A DNA stretch of 64,000 bases, taken from contig NZ_JAFMZZ010000001.1 of NCBI RefSeq assembly GCF_017356245.1, positions 3,725,602-3,789,601 of the forward strand. The letters run 5' to 3'. The position numbers and the translations under genes are program-made. Shown here one piece after another: positions 51,477 through 58,628 of this stretch. The stretch comes from Bordetella petrii (GTDB taxonomy: Bacteria; Pseudomonadota; Gammaproteobacteria; Burkholderiales; Burkholderiaceae_B). The notes below the pieces were generated by a model. The model searched no databases, had not been told where the DNA came from, and worked only from the letters and a program-made list of their open reading frames with translations. Every line of letters begins with the position of its first letter. Position 1 is the stretch's first letter.

Positions 51477-51976
51477 ACGACACGCTGCCCGGCCTGGATC
51501 AACTTCGCGAGTTGCCTTTGCCGGCGGCCGTCCCTTATTGGCCGCAGACGTGGGGCTGGGCGGTCGTGGGGGTACTGTTGCTGGCTGGTGCCATGTGGGC
51601 GGCGCTGTCCTATCGACGCCGGTATCGCCGCAATCGATACCGGCGGCAGGCGCTGCGGGAACTGGCGCATCTGGCTGGCGCGGCGCAGACGGATCCGCTG
51701 GCGGCGCGCGCCCTGCCGGGCTTGCTCAAGCGTGCCGCGCTGGCGGCGCAGCCGGACGGCCAGCGCACGAGAGTGGCCGCGTTGAACGGCAGGGCCTGGC
51801 TGGCCTATCTGAACCGGGCCGGCTCGTCTCCAGCGTTCCCGGCCGGCAGCGCGAAGGTGCTGGCGACGCTGGCTTATGCGCCCGATGCAGCAGTGCGCGC
51901 ACTGGACCCGGGTATCCTGGGGCAGCTCATCGCCGCCAGTCGCGACTGGCTGGAGCGCCATCATGTGGCGGCTTGA
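51473..51976 (+). CDS. DUF4381-type membrane protein
   Basis: A 167-aa protein. It has one transmembrane helix (residues ~22-44, WGWAVVGVLLLAGAMWAALS), an arginine-rich stretch (YRRRYRRNRYRRQALREL), and a short cytoplasmic helical domain. This is the DUF4381 arrangement found in MoxR-DUF58-VWA loci, where it probably joins the module to the inner membrane. It is translationally coupled to both neighbours (4-bp overlap before, 14-bp overlap after). Confidence 0.8.
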   Translation: MNDTLPGLDQLRELPLPAAVPYWPQTWGWAVVGVLLLAGAMWAALSYRRRYRRNRYRRQALRELAHLAGAAQTDPLAARALPGLLKRAALAAQPDGQRTRVAALNGRAWLAYLNRAGSSPAFPAGSAKVLATLAYAPDAAVRALDPGILGQLIAASRDWLERHHVAA

Positions 51977-52991
51977 GTATCCCTGGCTGCTTGCGGCCGC
52001 GCTCCTGGGGCTGGCCGCGTATCGATGGCTGCCGCCGTATGTGCAGGGCAGGAGCGCGCTGCGGCTGCCATTCTTCGATACGATGGCGCGGCTTACCGGC
52101 AAGTCGCCGGCACGCCCTGGTGTGCGCGGCGGCGGTGCTCAACTATGGCTCAACGCCGTGGTGTGGCTGCTGCTGGTGCTGGCGCTGGCACGTCCGCAAT
52201 GGGTCGAGCCACCCTTGACCCACACTGAGCCGATGCGCGACATTTTGCTGGCCGTGGATATCTCACAGTCAATGGACAGCGACGATTTCCGCGACTCGCA
52301 GGGCCGTCAGTTGTCGCGCTGGAGCGCGGTCAAGACTGTGCTGGCCGACTTCATCGCGCAGCGCCCGGACGACCGGCTGGGATTGATCGTGTTCGGTACC
52401 GGGGCCTATCCCCAAGCGCCTCTGACGCGCGACCATGCATCGCTGCAGCTGTTGCTGAGCCAGGCCGCGGTAGGCATGGCGGGGCCCAATACGGCAATCG
52501 GTGACGCCATCGGGCTGGGTATCCGCATGCTGGATGCGGCGAAGGAGCGCGACAAAGTGCTGATCCTGCTGACCGACGGCAATGACACGGGCAGCGCGGT
52601 ACCGCCATCTCGCGCGGCCGCGCTGGCGGCGCAGCATGGCGTCACTGTGCATACGATAGGCATCGGCGATCCCGCGGCAAGCGGAGAAGACCGAGTCGAT
52701 TTCAATGCTTTGCGCGAGATCGCGCGCACGGCCAATGGCCAGTTTTTCCTTGCCCAGGACGGTGCTGCGCTGCGGGATGTCTACGCCACGCTCGACCGCA
52801 TTACGCCTCGGGAAATCAAGACGCTGCGGCACCAGCCCAGGCGCGATCATTTCTGGGTGCCGCTGGGCCTGGCACTGTGCCTGCTGGTCTTGTGGCATGG
52901 GATGGCGGCATTGCGCGCCTGGCGAGATGGCCGCGTCGGTGCCGCGGAGTCCGGGCCGGGCGAGAAGGACGAGGCATGGACATCGACCTGA
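51963..52991 (+). CDS. BatA-like VWA-domain membrane protein
   Basis: A 342-aa protein with N-terminal and C-terminal transmembrane helices and a von Willebrand factor A domain between (about residues 90-290). The metal-ion-dependent adhesion site is read as DISQS in LLAVDISQSMDSDDF plus the later LTDGNDTGS. It is the BatA type of Bacteroides aerotolerance protein, whose VWA domain faces the periplasm. The ATG at 51963 overlaps DUF4381 by 14 bp. It probably forms a complex with the next VWA-TPR protein. Confidence 0.88.
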   Translation: MWRLEYPWLLAAALLGLAAYRWLPPYVQGRSALRLPFFDTMARLTGKSPARPGVRGGGAQLWLNAVVWLLLVLALARPQWVEPPLTHTEPMRDILLAVDISQSMDSDDFRDSQGRQLSRWSAVKTVLADFIAQRPDDRLGLIVFGTGAYPQAPLTRDHASLQLLLSQAAVGMAGPNTAIGDAIGLGIRMLDAAKERDKVLILLTDGNDTGSAVPPSRAAALAAQHGVTVHTIGIGDPAASGEDRVDFNALREIARTANGQFFLAQDGAALRDVYATLDRITPREIKTLRHQPRRDHFWVPLGLALCLLVLWHGMAALRAWRDGRVGAAESGPGEKDEAWTST

Positions 52992-54484
52992 GCGCCTTTC
53001 ATTTCCTGCGGCCCTGGTGGCTGTTGGCCGCACCGGCAGCGCTGCTGTTCTGGTGGGCGCGGCGCAACGAACGTATGGCGGCCGGGCGCGACAGCCGGAT
53101 TGCGCCTGGCCTGCTGCCGTACCTGAGCATACGGACACCGGGCAGCTACGGCCCCCGGCCCATTGATGCGCTGGCCCTGGTGCTGGCGCTGGGAGCGCTA
53201 GCCGCCGCAGGCCCGACCTGGCAGCGTGACGAGCCCGCGTTCCTGGATAATGTGGCACCGCTGATCGTAGCGGTTGATTTGTCGTCGTCGATGGACCGCA
53301 CTGATGTGCCGCCGTCCCGGCTCGAAGCTGCCAAGCACACATTGCGCGACCTGGCCGCGCGGCGCGCCGGTGCCAGAACAGGGTTGATTGCATACAGCGG
53401 CAGCAGCCATCTGGTGCTGCCGCCGACCGACGATGCAAATCTGCTGGATTTGTTCACCCAGGCATTGTCCACCGGTCTTATCGAGCGCCGGGGCAGGGAT
53501 TCGGCCGGCGCCATCGCGCTGGCGGTGCGTGTACTGGCGGCCGAGCGTGCCGGCGGCACTTTGTTGCTGCTGACGGACGGCGCAGACCGCCAACAGCTGG
53601 ATTCGGTTCGCGAACAAGCGCGGGCCGCGCGCGGCCTCCAGGTGCTGGTGATGGCAGTCGGGCAAGCGGACATCGACACCGCGGCCCTGCGTGAGCTTGC
53701 GAGCGCAGCCGGCGCGCCGCTCGGCAGCCTGACCGGAGGCCCCGACGATCTGGACTGGATCGTGCTGCACGCACAGCAGCATTTCCGCGCCGTGCAGGAT
53801 GCGCAATCCGGGCCTGTTCACTGGAAGGATGCCGGATATTGGTTGTGCTGGCCATTGGCCCTGGTGGCGCTGCTCGCGATCCGGCGCGGATGGAGCGTCG
53901 CCTGGACGGCGTGCCTGCTGGCCGCGGCCATGACGAGCGTGCCGCCGGATACGCGTGCGGGTGGACTGGCAGATGCGTTCCTGAGCGCCGACCAGCAGGG
54001 CCGTCTGGCATTTCAGCATGGCCGCTACGGCGCGGCCGCACAGCACTTTCAGGATCCGTACTGGAAGGGCAGGGCAGCTTACCAGGCAGGCGACTACCCG
54101 GCCGCGTTGGCGGCATTCTCAACTCTGGAAACACCCGAGGGCTACTTCTACGCAGGCAATACGCAGGCTCGTCTGCGGCACTACGATGCCGCGCTGGCGG
54201 CCTACGACCGGGCACTGGCGATCAGGCCGGGCTGGGACGCGGCCGCTGTCAATCGTGGAATCGTGGCACGGCTGCTGGCCGCCATGGAGCAGCAGCAAGA
54301 TCAGCAAGCCCAGCCGCCGGACCGCGTCATCGCGGACAAGACCGCGCAGGCCGGGAAAATGGCTGAAACGCCCGTGGCGCAGGCCGCTTCCGAGGATATG
54401 TGGCTGCGCAACCTGACGATATCGCCAGCGCGCTTCCTGCGTGGAAAATTCGCCGCCGAGGACGCCGCGGGAGGGGGGCCATGA
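52976..54484 (+). CDS. BatB/C-like protein with VWA and TPR domains
   Basis: A 502-aa membrane protein. A first transmembrane helix lies near residue 20, then a VWA domain (about residues 95-275) with the MIDAS motif DLSSS in VAVDLSSSMDRTD and TDGADRQQ. A second membrane region follows (about 285-320), then a TPR part (about 330-440: AFQHGRYGAAAQHFQDPYWKG and AAYDRALAIRPGWDAA). This matches the fused BatB-BatC architecture. It overlaps the previous gene by 16 bp and the next by 4 bp. The TPR part would be periplasmic and could bind a client such as a sulfatase. Confidence 0.87.
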   Translation: MDIDLSAFHFLRPWWLLAAPAALLFWWARRNERMAAGRDSRIAPGLLPYLSIRTPGSYGPRPIDALALVLALGALAAAGPTWQRDEPAFLDNVAPLIVAVDLSSSMDRTDVPPSRLEAAKHTLRDLAARRAGARTGLIAYSGSSHLVLPPTDDANLLDLFTQALSTGLIERRGRDSAGAIALAVRVLAAERAGGTLLLLTDGADRQQLDSVREQARAARGLQVLVMAVGQADIDTAALRELASAAGAPLGSLTGGPDDLDWIVLHAQQHFRAVQDAQSGPVHWKDAGYWLCWPLALVALLAIRRGWSVAWTACLLAAAMTSVPPDTRAGGLADAFLSADQQGRLAFQHGRYGAAAQHFQDPYWKGRAAYQAGDYPAALAAFSTLETPEGYFYAGNTQARLRHYDAALAAYDRALAIRPGWDAAAVNRGIVARLLAAMEQQQDQQAQPPDRVIADKTAQAGKMAETPVAQAASEDMWLRNLTISPARFLRGKFAAEDAAGGGP

Positions 54485-55857
54485 TGAGTTGGCGCCGATT
54501 CTTCGCATGGGCCCAGGCATGCCTGGCCGTGGCTTGCGCGCAAGCTCTTGCCCAGGAAGCGCCCGCGCTGCGAGTTACCGCACACCTGCAGACGCCTGCT
54601 CAGGCACAGGTCGGCGCAACCCTGAAATTGGAGTTGGAGGTTGCCACACCCACCTGGTTCACGCAGCCGCCCCGGCTTCCCGCGCTGGAGCTGCCCGGCG
54701 TCATGGTGACGGCGCCCGCCGGGCAGGGAGCCATCGTGCGCGAGCAGCATGATGGCGTGACTTACAACGGGCTGCGCTATATCTATTTGCTGAGCCCGAC
54801 CGTCGCGGGCACGCTGCGGGTTCCGGCATTGACGGTAAGCGCACAAATCGGGCCAGGCCGAACGGCCGTCACAGCCAGCAGCACGCCGTTTTCATTTGAT
54901 GTAGCGGCGGGCACGAGCGCGGCCGGCGGGCGCGGCGTTGCTACCGGCAAATTTACGATATCGCAGGGTTTCGACTCGTCGCCTGACCCCCTGGTCAAGG
55001 GGGGGCGAGTAACGCGCAGCATTACGCAGCGAGCCGAAGGGGAGCAGGCGATGCTGCTGCCCGCCGCGCCGCTAGACGATGTGCCGGGCTTCAAGCGTTA
55101 CCCGCGCGAGCCGGAAGTCACCACACTGACAGATGGCCGTGGCGGGTTCGTCGGCGGGCAACGCATCGATCGTGCCGACTACGTCGCCCAGCAAACGGGC
55201 CAGCTTAGTCTGCCCGGCCTGGTCTTGCACTGGCGCGACAGCACAACCGGGCTGCCACGCCGACAAGAATTGCCAGGGCGGACTTTCTCGGTTAGCGCCG
55301 GGCCGCCGGCCGATCCGCCATTTTCACTGGCGCAAGACCTGGCGCAGTTGCGGCACGATCTGCGCTGGGTGCTGCCGGGGGCGTGGCTGGCGTGGGGGGC
55401 AGGCTTGGCGGTTGTTGTGCTTGCGGTGTGGCTGGGGTGGCCCTGGTGGCGCTGCGGCATGCAGGCAATGCGGCTTCGGCTGCGGCAGGCACGCATGCGC
55501 CGGCGTGGTAGCGAGCCCTGGCACTGGCGTGCCTGGCGTCGCGAAGCGCGCCGGGAAGCCGAGCCGTGGACCGCGTTCTATCGATGGCTAAGGGTGGCTG
55601 CCGGCGTTGATGACTTGCGCGCGGCCGTGAGGCGGCTGGGCAAATCTGACGCCGCGGCAGCCGATCAGGCATTGCGCGGCGCATACGGAAAACCCGCTGC
55701 CGGCGCCTGGCGCGCCATATTGCTCCGGGCTTCACCCCAATGGCGGCGCACCTGGCTGGCGCAGCACACACCGGCCCGGCCTCACGCTCTGTCTGAAACG
55801 TTGAATCCAACAGGGGCCGCCGGCCCTGCCAGCTCATTCAAAGAAGGAACACGATGA
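54481..55857 (+). CDS. BatD-like protein
   Basis: A 458-aa membrane protein with a signal peptide (FAWAQACLAVACAQALA), a large beta-rich periplasmic part (about residues 25-290), one transmembrane helix (about 300-320, WLAWGAGLAVVVLAVWLGW), and a basic C-terminal cytoplasmic tail (LRLRQARMRRRG). This is the layout of BatD proteins. Its role in other Bat operons is unclear; it is usually taken as an envelope-stress or assembly factor. Overlaps: 4 bp with the preceding and 4 bp with the following gene. Confidence 0.8.
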   Translation: MMSWRRFFAWAQACLAVACAQALAQEAPALRVTAHLQTPAQAQVGATLKLELEVATPTWFTQPPRLPALELPGVMVTAPAGQGAIVREQHDGVTYNGLRYIYLLSPTVAGTLRVPALTVSAQIGPGRTAVTASSTPFSFDVAAGTSAAGGRGVATGKFTISQGFDSSPDPLVKGGRVTRSITQRAEGEQAMLLPAAPLDDVPGFKRYPREPEVTTLTDGRGGFVGGQRIDRADYVAQQTGQLSLPGLVLHWRDSTTGLPRRQELPGRTFSVSAGPPADPPFSLAQDLAQLRHDLRWVLPGAWLAWGAGLAVVVLAVWLGWPWWRCGMQAMRLRLRQARMRRRGSEPWHWRAWRREARREAEPWTAFYRWLRVAAGVDDLRAAVRRLGKSDAAAADQALRGAYGKPAAGAWRAILLRASPQWRRTWLAQHTPARPHALSETLNPTGAAGPASSFKEGTR

Positions 55858-56891
55858 TGGAGAGAACGCCCTTGGGAGCGTTGCGGCGCTGGGTCGCCTG
55901 GGTGGGGATGTCGGCCATCGCGTTGCTGATGTCGGCCTGCGCGGGGCCGCATGCGGGGTCGCACTCCGCCGATCTGCCGTCCTGGAACGACGGCCCTTCG
56001 CGGCAGGCAATCGTCGCATTCGTACAGGCGGTGACAGCCCCCGGCAGTCCGGATTTCGTTCCGGCCGAGCAGCGCGTCGCGGTGTTCGACAACGACGGCA
56101 CGCTATGGAGCGAGCAGCCCATGTACTTCCAGGTGTTGTATGCCCTGGACCGCATTAAGACCATGGCGCCCCAGCATCCCGAATGGGCACGGCGCCAACC
56201 GTTCAAGGCAGCCATCGAGGGCGATCAAGCTACGCTGGCCAGATCGGGCCAGGCCGGGCTGATGAAAATCGTGGCCGTGACGCAAACCGGTATGAGCGTC
56301 GACGATTTCACCCGGGATGCCGCCGCCTGGGCAGCTACGGCACGCCACCCGCGCTTCAACCAGCGTTACATCGACATGACCTATGCCCCCATGCGCGAGT
56401 TGCTGGGCTACCTGCGCGCAAGCGGGTTCCAGACTTACATCGTTTCCGGTGGCGAAGTCGAGTTCATGCGTGCCTGGGCGCCGGCCGTCTACGGAATCCC
56501 GCCCGAGCAGATTATCGGCACGACGTTCGTGACCACTTTTGACAATCGGCCGGGCGCGCCCGTGCTGTGGCGCGAAGGAAAGCTGGCATTCAACGACGAC
56601 GGCCCGGGAAAACCAGTGGCCATACAACGCCATATCGGCCGCCGTCCGATCATGGCATTTGGCAATTCCGACGGGGACCTGCAGATGCTGCAGTGGACCG
56701 CAGCAGGCGAGGGACGGCGCTTTGCCGGGCTGGTGCATCACACCGACGCGCGGCGCGAATGGGCCTATGACCGGACCTCGCAGGTGGGCCGCCTGGACCA
56801 GGCGCTGGACGAGGCCCGGCGGCAAGGCTGGACCGTGGTGGACATGCAGGCCGAATGGAGCCGCGTGTACTCGTTCGAACATACGAAATAG
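55854..56891 (+). CDS. Lipoprotein HAD-superfamily phosphatase
   Basis: A 345-aa exported HAD hydrolase. The N-terminal hydrophobic segment ends in LLMSAC (Cys near residue 29), a likely lipobox. The HAD motif I is VFDNDGTLWSEQ (Asp nucleophile about residue 78), motif II is the Ser in YIVSGGEVEFM and motif IV is FGNSDGDLQML. The cap between motifs I and II fits an acid-phosphatase-like enzyme of the PSP/HAD-IB style. It lies between BatD and the arylsulfatase in the operon, so a periplasmic phosphoester or sulfo-phospho compound is a likely substrate. Confidence 0.85.
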   Translation: MMERTPLGALRRWVAWVGMSAIALLMSACAGPHAGSHSADLPSWNDGPSRQAIVAFVQAVTAPGSPDFVPAEQRVAVFDNDGTLWSEQPMYFQVLYALDRIKTMAPQHPEWARRQPFKAAIEGDQATLARSGQAGLMKIVAVTQTGMSVDDFTRDAAAWAATARHPRFNQRYIDMTYAPMRELLGYLRASGFQTYIVSGGEVEFMRAWAPAVYGIPPEQIIGTTFVTTFDNRPGAPVLWREGKLAFNDDGPGKPVAIQRHIGRRPIMAFGNSDGDLQMLQWTAAGEGRRFAGLVHHTDARREWAYDRTSQVGRLDQALDEARRQGWTVVDMQAEWSRVYSFEHTK

Positions 56892-56933
56892 AGCTTGATG
56901 TGGGACGTAACGCCCTTGCGGGCAAGGAGAGCA

Positions 56934-58565
56934 ATGATGAAAACAAGGCGATGGTTAAGCGCGGCAGTGCTGGCCGCCAGCGGGCTTGCCGCAATGGGAG
57001 CCACGCAGGCGCTGGCCCAGAATGCGCAGTCTAAGCCCCAGGCCGAGGCTCCGGGAAAGAGACCCAATATCCTCGTGATCTTTGGTGATGATGTCGGTCA
57101 AACCAATGTCAGCGCCTACGGCAAAGGCGTCGTTGGATACACGACGCCAAACATTGATCGCATTGCCAAAGAAGGAACGATGTTCACGGACTACTACGCC
57201 GAGAACAGCTGCACGGCGGGACGATCGACCTTCATCACCGGTCAAGTACCGCGCCGCACCGGGCTGTCGAAAGTCGGGATGCCAGGCGTAGAGGTTGGCT
57301 TGCAGGACCGCGACATCACTATTGCCCAGGCGTTGAAATCGCACGGATACAACACGGCGCAGTTTGGCAAGAATCACTTGGGAGACCGTGACGAGTACTT
57401 GCCCACCAAACATGGATTCGATGTCTTCTTTGGAAACCTATATCACTTGAATGCGGAGGAAGAACCTGAGCGACCGTACTGGCCCACAGATTCCGCCGGG
57501 ATTTCGGCCCCTAAACCACGTGGCGTCATCAAAGCTTCTGCGGATGGCAAGATCGAAGATACCGGTGCTTTGACAGCCAAACGAATGGAAACGATCGACG
57601 ACGAAACCGTCGGTGCAGCGTTGGACTATCTGGACAAACATGGCAAGGACGACAAGCCGTTCTTCTTGTGGATGAACACTACCCGCATGCACATGTATAC
57701 CCATATCCGTCCTGAGCATCAGGGCAAGAGCGGCATGCCCGGCAACGCGTACGCGGATGGCATGTGGGAGCATGACCAGGATGTCGGCAAACTGCTGAAG
57801 AAGCTGGACGATCTGGGTATTGCCGACAACACCATCGTGCTCTACACGACAGACAACGGCCCCAACCAGTTCAGTTGGCCTGATGCCGCCACCACGCCGT
57901 TCCGCAACGAGAAGAACTCGAACTGGGAAGGCGCTTTCCGTGTGCCGGCCATGATACGTTGGCCGGGCCATATTCCTGCCGGAGAGATCAAGACAGGCAT
58001 CGTATCAGGGCTGGACTGGTTCCCGACCTTGCTGGCCGCGGCGGGCGACACCGACGTCAAGGCCAGACTGCTCAAGGGTTGGACGCCGCAAGGGGCCAAC
58101 AGAAGCTACAAGGTCCACCTGGATGGCTACAACCAGCTGGATTACCTTACCGGCAAAAGCAAGGACAGTGCACGGGAGGATTTCTATTATTTCAACGATG
58201 ACGGCTTGCTGGTGGCCATGCGATACCGCAACTGGAAAGCGGTCTTCTGCGAACAGCAATCGCCGGGCGGGTTCGCCGTGTGGAAAGACCCGTTCGTATG
58301 TCTGCGTGTGCCCAAACTGTTCAACCTGCGTATGGACCCGTACGAACGCGCCGACGTCGTTTCCGATCAGTACTATGACTGGGTCGTAAAGAACGATTAT
58401 CTCGTGCTGATGGCCTCGATGAAGGCCGCGGAGTTCCTGCAGACCTTCATTGACTGGCCTCCCAGCCAGCGCCCGGCGTCTTTCAGCGTCGACCAGGTGC
58501 AGGCCGAAGTCGATCGCAAAATCGAGCAGTATTTCGAGGACCAGGCCAAAAAGCAGGGCAAGTAG
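56934..58565 (+). CDS. Exported cysteine-type arylsulfatase
   Basis: A 543-aa type I sulfatase. The leader has a twin-arginine-like motif (MKTRRWLSA) and ends after ATQALA, so it is periplasmic. The mature part opens RPNILVIFGDDVGQTN (metal-binding Asp-Asp), then the core Cys93 in NSCTAGRSTFITGQVPRRTG. The position of Pro in C-x-P-x-R is Ala here, a variant known in FGE-type sulfatases. Other metal ligands are in VLYTTDNGPNQ and KNHLGD. It would need formylglycine made by the enzyme at 48359. ATG 56934 follows AAGGAGAG. It lies 42 bp after the HAD gene and is followed by a hairpin. Confidence 0.91.
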   Translation: MMKTRRWLSAAVLAASGLAAMGATQALAQNAQSKPQAEAPGKRPNILVIFGDDVGQTNVSAYGKGVVGYTTPNIDRIAKEGTMFTDYYAENSCTAGRSTFITGQVPRRTGLSKVGMPGVEVGLQDRDITIAQALKSHGYNTAQFGKNHLGDRDEYLPTKHGFDVFFGNLYHLNAEEEPERPYWPTDSAGISAPKPRGVIKASADGKIEDTGALTAKRMETIDDETVGAALDYLDKHGKDDKPFFLWMNTTRMHMYTHIRPEHQGKSGMPGNAYADGMWEHDQDVGKLLKKLDDLGIADNTIVLYTTDNGPNQFSWPDAATTPFRNEKNSNWEGAFRVPAMIRWPGHIPAGEIKTGIVSGLDWFPTLLAAAGDTDVKARLLKGWTPQGANRSYKVHLDGYNQLDYLTGKSKDSAREDFYYFNDDGLLVAMRYRNWKAVFCEQQSPGGFAVWKDPFVCLRVPKLFNLRMDPYERADVVSDQYYDWVVKNDYLVLMASMKAAEFLQTFIDWPPSQRPASFSVDQVQAEVDRKIEQYFEDQAKKQGK

Positions 58566-58575
58566 GCAGGCTGAA

Positions 58576-58603
58576 GGCGGGCGAGACGCCGATCTCGCCC
58601 GCC
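58576..58603 (+). terminator. Strong hairpin after the arylsulfatase without a T tract
   Basis: A perfect 11-bp inverted repeat, GGCGGGCGAGA (58576-58586) and TCTCGCCCGCC (58593-58603), with a 6-nt loop. It is not followed by T residues. It may attenuate or protect the upstream transcript rather than end it. Confidence 0.45.
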
Positions 58604-58628
58604 GGCCGGAGTTTCCTGGAGTCGTTTG

